Source: an uncultured Dorea sp. (GTDB lineage Bacteria; Bacillota; Clostridia; Lachnospirales; Lachnospiraceae). From it: a DNA stretch of 64,000 nt. The stretch spans positions 372,001 to 436,000 of the forward strand of contig CAJTVU010000001.1 of NCBI GenBank assembly GCA_910580235.1. Direction: 5' to 3'. Within the stretch, counting starts at the first letter, position 1. Each line of letters begins with the position of its first letter. Shown in pieces: positions 42,841-49,707 of the stretch. Both the position numbers and the translations under genes were made by a program. The notes under the pieces were generated by a model. That model did no database searches. It saw only the letters and a list, made by a program, of their open reading frames with translations, and was not told the DNA's origin.

Positions 42841-42907
42841 GTCTGATTTGAAGCGCACATACAGACAAGAAGAGCTCCTCTGTCTGAAAATCAGACAAAG
42901 GAGCTCT
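42841..42907. promoter_or_regulatory. Long hairpin and repeated TGTCTGA motifs between TetR and MMPL genes
   Basis: Arms AGAGCTCCTCTGTCTGA (42871-42887) and TCAGACAAAGGAGCTCT (42891-42907) form a near-perfect 17-bp stem with loop AAA: a likely terminator of the TetR gene. Its tip is the palindrome TGTCTGA-AAA-TCAGACA, and GTCTGA and CAGACA recur at 42841 and 42862, close to the MMPL -10 (ATTATA, TATAAT on the minus strand, just before 42841). The recurring core could be the TetR operator. Confidence 0.55.
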
Positions 42908-42922
42908 TTTGCCTAAATAACG

Positions 42923-43477
42923 CTACCTTTTACATTTCTCAATCATTCGTTCCCATTCCCCTTGCTTTAGCTCACAGATCCTGCGGATCCGGGATTGTAT
43001 ATCGTCTCTCATCCCCTTTTCAAGCCAGCCGATCACAATGCCAAAACATACGCATTTTAAGTAATCTATAATCAGCCTCCGATCCGAATCTGAGACAAGA
43101 TGGCCTGACAGGATCCCATCCACATAGGCTGTAACGACATATTCGCATATCCGCCATTGATGCTGCTCATATATATCACGGCTGACGGAATGATAAATAT
43201 GGAATACTATTTTTCGATTCTCGAGCGCAAATCCGATGAGCGCGCTTAAACAATCCTCGATAGAATCTATCGTCGGATTATCCTGGATTATCCTGTCCGC
43301 ATTCTCTTTTATAATGGTTTCCAACAATTGCGGTATATCCTGAAAATAATAATAAAAGGTATTTCTGTTCACCCCGCAATCCTCTACGATATCACGGACC
43401 GTAATCTGGCTGAGCGGTCTCTCATTCAACAGCTTCACAAAAGAGTCCCGGATCGCTTTCTTTGTGAAATGAGCCAT
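42923..43477 (-). CDS. TetR-family transcriptional regulator
   Basis: 184 residues. N-terminal HTH: AIRDSFVKLLNERPLSQITV then VEDCGVNRNTFYYYFQDIPQ (about residues 8-48), with a TetR_C-type helical ligand domain. It is directly upstream of the MMPL and YhgE/Pip-like genes on the same strand and is the likely repressor of that exporter. AGTGAGGAGG precedes the ATG and a consensus-like promoter lies 133 bases upstream. Confidence 0.93.
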   Translation of the reverse strand: MAHFTKKAIRDSFVKLLNERPLSQITVRDIVEDCGVNRNTFYYYFQDIPQLLETIIKENADRIIQDNPTIDSIEDCLSALIGFALENRKIVFHIYHSVSRDIYEQHQWRICEYVVTAYVDGILSGHLVSDSDRRLIIDYLKCVCFGIVIGWLEKGMRDDIQSRIRRICELKQGEWERMIEKCKR

Positions 43478-43609
43478 AATCTAAGCCTCCTCACTATAGA
43501 AATACGCGGCTGCCCGACACGAGGATCCTATCTATTAGACAATTATGAAGTCTTTCAGCGGTTTACTGGTATAGTGTGAATAATCGCCCCCGCCGGTAAC
43601 GCTTAAGGC

Positions 43610-43638
43610 ATTATAGCACACAATTATAGGCTTTTCAA
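43610..43638 (-). promoter_or_regulatory. Sigma-A promoter of the TetR gene
   Basis: TTGAAA (43633-43638) and TATAAT (43610-43615) are 17 bases apart on the minus strand. It abuts the end of the DUF2935 gene. The leader is about 125 bases, without an obvious structure. Confidence 0.75.
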
Positions 43639-43643
43639 CTGTC

Positions 43644-44570
43644 CTATGGCATAGCAGGCCTGATGCTTTTTTGTGTATATTCCAGGATCCTCACATAGTG
43701 GTTCGCCTCACGGAGCACGTGGTCTGCCAGAAGCGGAAGGATGATCGAACGTATATCACATCCTGTAATCCCTTCTGTTCCTGCCGCCTTAAACTGCCGA
43801 TACTTCTTTGTTGTCTGTAAAGTCTTTGCAGACAAGGCGGCGTTCGCCGCCCTTCTTTCCTGCTCCTTTGCCTCTTCTAAAAGACGGCAATAGTCTTCCG
43901 CAAATCCATCAGCCGTCTCGATCAGCCCGCACTCTGTCGGGTCTAACAGCCCCCGTATGAACTGGGCATGCTCCATCATAATCTGATTCCAGAATATTTC
44001 CGTATTTCTTAAGTCAGGTATCGAGATCCGTCCTTTGTTCTCAAGCTCTACGATAATCTGACGGTACAGTTTTGCTTCCCGTAGAATATGCTCGATCAGC
44101 AATGGGTAGTTTGTAGTGTAAAGCCTGCATGTTGTCATTTCTTTTAAGACTTCTTCTTTAAATGAGATCAATCCATTCAGGCTTTGCAGCATTTGCCGGT
44201 TCAGCCTCCTCACATGCAGGACGAGCTCCCTCGTTACCATATTACAGCTTCCGGCGCGAAGCCTCTTCTCCGCCTCCGTAATCTTTACGTCAATCGGGAT
44301 CCCTGTCAGATCCTCTGTCTGGCATTCCGCCTTTTGCGTAAATTCTGTCACTATTTCTCCAGAGCTTAAGACCGATCTGCTCACAATGCCGTCCGCAAGC
44401 TCTACCGTTCTTCTAAGCCCGGCTTCAAATTCCTCCCGGAACCTGTCTGCGCGCCGTATAAGCTCTTCTTCCTTCGCAGGGAACCCGGCAAGCAGGAATA
44501 ACGAATGCTCCTTCATAATCCTTCCGAAAAAAAGATGCGTCTCTAATGATGCCCTTATATATTCCTTCAT
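43644..44570 (-). CDS. DUF2935 helical protein
   Basis: 308 residues, all helical, with two related halves. Each has paired His residues in helices: LETHLFFGRIMKEHSLFLL and later LLIEHILREAKLYRQI; WNQIMMEHAQFIRGLLDP and LADHVLREANHYVRIL. These spaced His/Glu residues resemble a hemerythrin or ferritin-like metal site, but no function is known for DUF2935. It stands alone on its strand. The GGAAAGG site before the ATG is modest. Confidence 0.88.
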   Translation of the reverse strand: MKEYIRASLETHLFFGRIMKEHSLFLLAGFPAKEEELIRRADRFREEFEAGLRRTVELADGIVSRSVLSSGEIVTEFTQKAECQTEDLTGIPIDVKITEAEKRLRAGSCNMVTRELVLHVRRLNRQMLQSLNGLISFKEEVLKEMTTCRLYTTNYPLLIEHILREAKLYRQIIVELENKGRISIPDLRNTEIFWNQIMMEHAQFIRGLLDPTECGLIETADGFAEDYCRLLEEAKEQERRAANAALSAKTLQTTKKYRQFKAAGTEGITGCDIRSIILPLLADHVLREANHYVRILEYTQKSIRPAMP

Positions 44571-44656
44571 ATATTCGCATACCTTTCCAATTTACATTTC
44601 TCTATACTATATGCGAAACACGCAAAAAAGACTTGGTCCAAAACCAGAAAATTTAT

Positions 44657-44672
44657 TTGCACACTGAGGGTA
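44657..44672 (+). repeat. Family B motif upstream of the DUF1349 gene
   Basis: TTGCACACTGAGGGTA, in sense orientation, 57 bases before the start codon at 44730. An inverted copy lies inside the same gene at 45004-45019. Confidence 0.75.
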
Positions 44673-44729
44673 TTCCATATAAAATAAAATGATGTAATAA
44701 GACAAATCGCTTTTTATGGAGGGGATAAT

Positions 44730-45089
44730 ATGGATTTTGACATAAACAAATTAAAATGGACAAGAAAGCCTGCGGATTACACTATATCTAAAGATAAAAT
44801 CGAAGTCATAACAAATCCTCATACAGATTTATGGCAGAGGACATACTATCATTTCAGAAATGACAATGCACCTGTCTTGCAGATGGAAACGGATAAAAAA
44901 TTCTTTTCTTTTACAGTGAAGACAGTATTTGAAAGTAAGCACAGATTTGACCAATGCGGAATTGTGATGTACCTTGACAGTGAAAATTGGCTTAAAGGCT
45001 CTATACCCTCAGTGTACAAGAGGATCCTTGCAGATTTATCTGGCGAGCAGCTTATGGATATAAATACAAGACAAAAAAAGAAGCCCTGA
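44730..45089 (+). pseudogene. Truncated DUF1349-family gene
   Basis: 119 codons, whereas DUF1349 proteins usually have about 190. The first 91 or so residues fit the family (FDINKLKWTRKPADYTI, TDLWQRTYYHF, CGIVMYLDSENWLKGSI). The match ends exactly where a family B motif begins: residues PSVYK are coded by the repeat. The remaining 25 residues (ILADLSGEQLMDINTRQKKK) do not look like the family. The second half, carrying part of the beta-sandwich, is missing, so the protein is probably inactive. GGAGGGG precedes the ATG. Confidence 0.75.
45004..45019. repeat. Family B motif inside the DUF1349 gene
   Basis: TACCCTCAGTGTACAA, inverted relative to the copy at 44657-44672. It marks the break point between the recognisable DUF1349 part and the unrelated tail. 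Confidence 0.8.
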
Positions 45090-45109
45090 ACTCTCAAGGC
45101 TTCCTTTTT
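45072..45109. terminator. Bidirectional terminator between the DUF1349 gene and tRNA-Leu
   Basis: GAAGCC and GGCTTC pair around a 12-base loop, flanked by seven A residues on one side and CTTTTTC on the other, so it works on both strands. It overlaps the end of the truncated gene. Confidence 0.8.
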
Positions 45110-45114
45110 CTTAC

Positions 45115-45198
45115 TGCGGAAGATGGGACTTGAACCCACACAGCCCTAAAGCTACAAGATCCTTAGTCTTGCTCGTCTGCCAGTTCCGACACTTCCGC
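45115..45198 (-). tRNA. tRNA-Leu (anticodon AAG)
   Basis: 84 bases, a class II tRNA with a long variable arm. Acceptor GCGGAAG pairs with CTTCCGC, followed by discriminator A; the anticodon stem CAAGA/TCTTG encloses CTAAGGA, so the anticodon is AAG, reading CUU. GGTTCAAGTCC is the T arm. CCA is not encoded. Its promoter and terminator are visible, so it is a single transcription unit. Confidence 0.96.
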
Positions 45199-45224
45199 AA
45201 GGAACGTTTTACCGTCCGAAAATC

Positions 45225-45253
45225 ATATTACTATATGAGGAAGAAAAAGTCAA
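45225..45253 (-). promoter_or_regulatory. Promoter of tRNA-Leu
   Basis: TTGACT (45248-45253) and TAATAT (45225-45230) are 17 bases apart on the minus strand, about 27 bases before the mature tRNA. Confidence 0.7.
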
Positions 45254-45288
45254 CATGAAATCACAATAAATCAGGAAAAATCTCATTT

Positions 45289-45825
45289 TTATTTTTTCAG
45301 TACCTTTTTCCGTATATACGCGAACGTCTTCTCCTCTCCCTCTCTTGCCAGCATCTCAAGAAGACGGCGCAGGAGCCTTGCCGTGTCAGGGTGTATCATG
45401 TTCCCAAGGCGCGCCGCGCCCTCCTCATAATACGCAAGAGGATGGCTGTCTGTATAATTCTCTCCCTGGTACGTCTTCGATGCGGCCACGCGGTCCATGA
45501 ACATCTCTACCACATATCTCGTCGGCATCTTCTGTCCAACGATTCCTTCTTCCCTGTCGCTGCTGTAGTCGATCCAATACTCATAGTGGTGCTTGTTGCG
45601 CCCTTTGTGGTGCAGCCACGCGCTGGAATAGCCGCGATCTTCACGCTCCGCGTTATTCGGGCTTCTTGTCCCCTGATAGTACTTGCAGCCTACAAGAAAC
45701 TCCGACGGCGTATATTTAGACAGGTCATGGAGAAGCCCTTGCTTATACAGCCCTACCTTAAAGCAATTCTCCATGACCAGCTTCTTGTGGTGATTAATTG
45801 TCCGCAAATGCTGTAATGCTTTCAT
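45289..45825 (-). CDS. DUF5662 protein
   Basis: 178 residues. Begins with the family pattern HLRTINHHKKLVMENCFKVG and GLLHDLSKYTPSEF, where HDLSKY resembles an HD-type metal site, then NAEREDRGYSSAWLHHKGRN and YEYWIDY. Such histidine-rich proteins are common in Lachnospiraceae and have no proven role; a phosphohydrolase-like activity is only a guess. It is the last gene of the run SBP, GlgX-like, TraX, DUF5662. Confidence 0.85.
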   Translation of the reverse strand: MKALQHLRTINHHKKLVMENCFKVGLYKQGLLHDLSKYTPSEFLVGCKYYQGTRSPNNAEREDRGYSSAWLHHKGRNKHHYEYWIDYSSDREEGIVGQKMPTRYVVEMFMDRVAASKTYQGENYTDSHPLAYYEEGAARLGNMIHPDTARLLRRLLEMLAREGEEKTFAYIRKKVLKK

Positions 45826-45841
45826 AATAAACTAACCTCGC

Positions 45842-46510
45842 TTAATAAATGTAAAAAGCCCTTCCTCCGTTCATATACATATCGATCACATATAAGATAA
45901 GCAGATGCGCCGGGTAGAACACATAAAAAAAGTATCGCATCTTCGGCCCTCTCTCTCCATTGTAGAGAGCGAGGAACGGCGAGGCCAGAACGCCCCAGTT
46001 CTGGACTGCCCCAAGACCGTATAGGAAGTTCCACCCTGCCGCCAGCGTGACCGCAGCCGCCCTGTGCTTATAGAAATAATAAAATATGACAATAAGCAGG
46101 ATCCCCCTGTAACCGTAATCTGTCCGCAGCATATAGGCCCCCCACATGGCAAGGAGCACATATGCCGCCTGGAGCGCGATATTCTTATTCTTCTCCAGGA
46201 CGTACATAAGCGCCATTCCGATAAGCAGAGTAAAGAACACATTCTGCACCGGGATGAATATCCTTCTGTAGAACGCCAGCTCATACGGGATCTCCGACAC
46301 CAGCGCGAACAGAGCCAGACGAAGCATATAGCGATGCACATCCTTCGTATGGAAGAATCCTTCCACCAGGAGGAAGCAGAATATCGGAAATGCGATCCGC
46401 CCGATCATTCGGAATATCCCAGAATTGTCCCCATATAAGATCGCCCCCGTGTGATCGATCAACATCGTAATAATCGCAATCCACTTCAGCTGGAATGCGT
46501 TTATGCCCAT
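45842..46510 (-). CDS. TraX-family membrane protein
   Basis: 222 residues, about seven membrane helices. Typical start AFQLKWIAIITMLIDHTGAI and FPIFCFLLVEGFFHTKD near residue 45. TraX acetylates the F pilin in plasmids, but chromosomal copies in Firmicutes are widespread and stand apart from conjugation genes; they are thought to be acyltransferases for an unknown surface substrate. Six bases separate it from the GlgX-like gene, so they are co-transcribed. Confidence 0.9.
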   Translation of the reverse strand: MGINAFQLKWIAIITMLIDHTGAILYGDNSGIFRMIGRIAFPIFCFLLVEGFFHTKDVHRYMLRLALFALVSEIPYELAFYRRIFIPVQNVFFTLLIGMALMYVLEKNKNIALQAAYVLLAMWGAYMLRTDYGYRGILLIVIFYYFYKHRAAAVTLAAGWNFLYGLGAVQNWGVLASPFLALYNGERGPKMRYFFYVFYPAHLLILYVIDMYMNGGRAFYIY

Positions 46511-46515
46511 ATACG

Positions 46516-48210
46516 CTACCTCCCTATAATAAATAAGACTGTCCGAGGCGTTATCTCAACCTTCCTCTGATCTTCCAGCAGACGCGGCTCATCTAAGATC
46601 CCTTCGTCCGTAGATCCTTTCAAGTACCATCTTAGCTTTCCCGGGAGAGCCGGAAGCGCGAATTCATGCCCCAGCCAGTGCATATTGTAAGCCGCGAAAC
46701 AGTCCTCTCCCCCCTCTACGGAAGCGGCGCTGTAATAGACTCCGATCTGCCTGCTGGACACTTCCGTGGACGCCCTCCACGCGGACTCTCCATGGTAGGA
46801 CACGTCCGGCACGCCGCACCCTGTCCTGTCGATCCCCATGAATTCTTCCGCAGGAGCCAGCACAGGATGGGATTTCCGCAGCGCGATCAGCTCTCTTACG
46901 AACTTCGTAAGCTCCCGCCCTGCCCGGGATGTCTTCCAATTCACCCATCCGACAGGATTGTCCTGACAATAGACATTGTTATTCCCATTCTGGGAATTTC
47001 CGAACTCATCTCCTGCCAGGATGCATGGCGTCCCCTGAGACAGAAGCACCATGAAGAACGCATTCCTCACCTGCCTTGCCCTCAGCTCTGTGACGGCTTT
47101 CCTGCGGCTCGCTCCTTCCGCCCCACAGTTCCAGCTGTAGTTATATTCAGGGCCATCCTGATTATTCTCTCCGTTCGCCTCGTTGTGCTTCCCGTCATAA
47201 GAGACAAGATCATGCAGCGTAAATCCTGTATGCGTCGTGATATAATTGAAGATCCCTTCCTCCTTAGATCCGCGGCGCAGCCAGTATATGACGTCGTTCA
47301 CCATTCCCTCGTCTCCTTTTAAGAAACGGCGCGCCACATTCTGGAAGCCCTCCTGATGCTTCATGATCTTCGTCTTCCCCAGGACAGGGTCGGCTTTCAT
47401 AGCCTCCATCGGCACGACATAAGGATTCAGGATGAACCCGTCTATATGGTATTCCATAACATAAAAACGAAGGCATTCTTCTGCCAGAAGCCTGGATGTC
47501 CCTTCCGCGAAAGGCATCTCCAGCACAACTTCGATGCCTGCCTTATGGCATGCTTTCACCATGTCCTTTAAGCCCTTCACCCCGTCTCCACCACTGGAGT
47601 AGGCGCTCTTAGGGGCAAAATAGCATGCCTCTCCATAGCCCCAGTAATTCGTCCGCCTGCCGCGCTCTTCGAACTCATAGACCGGCATACACTGGATCTG
47701 ATTGATCCCCAGCTCCTGCATATAGGGGATCTTCTCCATTACGCCCTGGAACGTCCCTCTGTGCTTTACTTTTGACGATATGTCTTTTGTAAATCCCCGC
47801 ACATGGAGAGCATAGCCGACCACTTTATGATAAGGGGTCTCGAGGGGCTTGTCGCCCTCCCACTCATATTCCTGCCCGCAGATCCTGCTCCTTACCTCAT
47901 GTTTCGCGGCCTCCCCTTCTCCAAGCCACTCCTGCCGTCCTGCCAAAGCTCTTGTATAAGGGTCTGTATACACTTTCCCGTCAATCTCATAATTATATTC
48001 GTATTCAGAATACTGCATACCCGTAAATGCAAGCACGCGGATATTCCCTACACAGGCTTCCATCTCATAAGACGCGCACGGTTTCTTCTCCCCCGCGCGG
48101 TAAAGCAAAAGGGCACACTCCTTCCCTTCCGGCACAGCCACCGAAAAATTCACCTGTTCTTTCATTACTGTCACGCCCAATGGTAATGGCTTCCCCTGTA
48201 TCTTCTCCAT
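46516..48210 (-). CDS. GlgX/isoamylase-like GH13 protein, apparently catalytically dead
   Basis: 564 residues, shorter than the 650-700 of GlgX. A beta-sandwich CBM48-like start, then a GH13 barrel with strong GlgX signatures (YALHVRGFTKD; GFTLHDLVSYDGKHNEANGE; SWNCGAEG; LLSQGTPCILAGDEFGNSQ) and a C-terminal domain. The active-site motifs are lost. Region I reads VVLEMPFAEG instead of DVVxNHTAEG. Region II reads HIDGFILNP where active enzymes have DGFRFDLA, so Arg is Ile260 and the nucleophile Asp is Asn262. The EPWD region is replaced by KHQEGFQ. Region IV reads TTHTGF, with Thr328 for Asp. The frame is open throughout. It probably binds glucan without cutting it. Confidence 0.88.
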   Translation of the reverse strand: MEKIQGKPLPLGVTVMKEQVNFSVAVPEGKECALLLYRAGEKKPCASYEMEACVGNIRVLAFTGMQYSEYEYNYEIDGKVYTDPYTRALAGRQEWLGEGEAAKHEVRSRICGQEYEWEGDKPLETPYHKVVGYALHVRGFTKDISSKVKHRGTFQGVMEKIPYMQELGINQIQCMPVYEFEERGRRTNYWGYGEACYFAPKSAYSSGGDGVKGLKDMVKACHKAGIEVVLEMPFAEGTSRLLAEECLRFYVMEYHIDGFILNPYVVPMEAMKADPVLGKTKIMKHQEGFQNVARRFLKGDEGMVNDVIYWLRRGSKEEGIFNYITTHTGFTLHDLVSYDGKHNEANGENNQDGPEYNYSWNCGAEGASRRKAVTELRARQVRNAFFMVLLSQGTPCILAGDEFGNSQNGNNNVYCQDNPVGWVNWKTSRAGRELTKFVRELIALRKSHPVLAPAEEFMGIDRTGCGVPDVSYHGESAWRASTEVSSRQIGVYYSAASVEGGEDCFAAYNMHWLGHEFALPALPGKLRWYLKGSTDEGILDEPRLLEDQRKVEITPRTVLFIIGR

Positions 48211-48230
48211 GTCTTTTCCTTTCCGCTGCC

Positions 48231-49235
48231 TTACTGCCAGCCATCCGTGCCGTACATATCCACATTGTCTTTATCTATCATAAAGACCTCCTCATAAACC
48301 TCTCTCTCATAAGCCTCTCCCTTAAGCATATTGATCGCGGTCTTCGCAGCCCTCTTCCCAATGTTGATAGGAGACTGTGCGGCAGTGCCTGCCACTTGTG
48401 TCTCTGCCTTCTTAAGCTCTTTCTTAATATCCGGCGACCCGTCCACGCCGTAGATAAGGATCTCATCGAGCCCCGCTACGTTGGCTGCAGTCGTCGCTCC
48501 CACCGCAAGCTGGTCGTTCCCGCACATAATCGCAACGATATCTGGATCCTCTTTCAATATCCTCTCTGACGCATCCAGCGCTCTTTCGAACTCTCCGCCC
48601 GTATCTTCCCTTGCCACTACTTCAAATCCCTTCTCTGCAGCAGCCAGCGCCTCCTCAAATCCGGTAATCCTCTCATTGATGGAATTTTGCGTCGGGCATT
48701 CCAGAAGGGCTACCTTTCCTCCGTCCGGGCGACGCTCGATCAGATCTTCTCCACAGATCGCTCCCGCGCCATAATTGTCAGAACCGATATATGCGTCTAT
48801 GTACTCCATCTCCTTCACCTGTGTGTCGGCGTTGACGATCTTCACTCCGGCTCCTTTAAGCTCCTGCAGGGAAGGGGTGATCGCCTCCCAGTCCACCGGG
48901 CTTAAGATGATCGCGTCGATCCCTTCCGCTATCATCTCCTGGATCTGGGACGCCTGCGCGTCAGGATCTGTCCCCGGGTCTTTCATGACCAGCTTATGCC
49001 CTTCCTCCTCCAGAACCTCTCTCACGGCGTTCTCAAGCGTGATAAAATACGGATTTCCCATATCAATAGCAGAAAACCCTATGCAAAAGGCTTCCTGCTC
49101 TTCCTCTGCATCCTTTTTTGCCTCTTCTTTTGTTGCGTTATCTTCCGGCGTCCCTACAGATTTCTTGCATCCTGTAAATATCAGGGCACCTATCATAATG
49201 ACAGACAGCATGATGAGCAATCTTTGTTTTCTCAT
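48231..49235 (-). CDS. Orphan sugar-binding lipoprotein, RbsB type
   Basis: 334 residues. A lipoprotein signal (MRKQRLLIMLSVIMIGALIF, TG, Cys23) is followed by a periplasmic-binding-protein type I fold: IGFSAIDMGNPYFITLENAV, DAIILSPVDWEAITPSL, MCGNDQLAVGAT and GVDGSPDIKKELK. It resembles ribose/galactose-binding proteins. No permease or ATPase lies beside it; the next gene, 20 bases on, is the inactive-looking GlgX-like protein. It may serve a transporter elsewhere or a sensor. ATG at 49235 follows AAAGGAGGAGG. A family B motif stands 28 bases upstream. Confidence 0.92.
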   Translation of the reverse strand: MRKQRLLIMLSVIMIGALIFTGCKKSVGTPEDNATKEEAKKDAEEEQEAFCIGFSAIDMGNPYFITLENAVREVLEEEGHKLVMKDPGTDPDAQASQIQEMIAEGIDAIILSPVDWEAITPSLQELKGAGVKIVNADTQVKEMEYIDAYIGSDNYGAGAICGEDLIERRPDGGKVALLECPTQNSINERITGFEEALAAAEKGFEVVAREDTGGEFERALDASERILKEDPDIVAIMCGNDQLAVGATTAANVAGLDEILIYGVDGSPDIKKELKKAETQVAGTAAQSPINIGKRAAKTAINMLKGEAYEREVYEEVFMIDKDNVDMYGTDGWQ

Positions 49236-49263
49236 GATGCCTCCTCCTTTACGCACACTTTCC

Positions 49264-49281
49264 TACCCTCAGTGTAAAGGG
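49264..49281 (-). repeat. Family B motif upstream of the orphan binding-protein gene
   Basis: In sense with the gene it reads TTTACACTGAGGGTA, one base different from the core, 28 bases before the start codon. The rest of the 150-base divergent gap is AT-rich with a weak TGTTG/CAACA hairpin. Confidence 0.7.
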
Positions 49282-49392
49282 TGTTGTTATATTTTACAAC
49301 ATTTTTACATTTTTGGCTACTATCTCCTTGCTTTTTAGACATACCTTTGGTACAGTTAAACTATATTGAAGCAGGTAAAGGAGAACGAAAGC

Positions 49393-49707
49393 ATGAGTGG
49401 ATTAACGAATCAGAACGCAGACGATGAAGTTGTCACCGTCACATTGACCCTCGATAATGACGAAGTTGTAGAGTGCGCCATCCTCACTATATATGAAGTG
49501 AACGACCGTGAATATATCGCCCTCCTCCCTCTTGATGAGGACGGAGAGAATGACTCTGGAGACGTATACCTCTATCGCTACGAAGAGACAGACGGAGAGC
49601 CGGCTCTTGACAATATCGACGATGACGACGAGTACGAGATCGCCGCCGATGCCTTTGACGAGTGGCTTGACACGCAGGAATTCGAAGAGCTAGACGGAGA
49701 AGAGTAA
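49393..49707 (+). CDS. DUF1292 acidic protein (YrzB-like)
   Basis: 104 residues, very acidic. The family core VTLTLDNDEVVECAILTIYE to YIALLPLDE is followed by YLYRYEE and DDDEYEIAADAFDEWLDTQE. DUF1292 proteins are small cytosolic proteins of unknown role in Firmicutes. ATG at 49393 has AAAGGAG 10 bases upstream; the frame extends 27 bases further without support. Its stop overlaps the end of the convergent helicase gene by 18 bases. Confidence 0.9.
   Translation: MSGLTNQNADDEVVTVTLTLDNDEVVECAILTIYEVNDREYIALLPLDEDGENDSGDVYLYRYEETDGEPALDNIDDDDEYEIAADAFDEWLDTQEFEELDGEE

Noticed and set aside
45842..46510. Conjugative element, because of TraX
   Set aside because: No other transfer, relaxase or integrase gene is near; chromosomal TraX homologues are common in Firmicutes.
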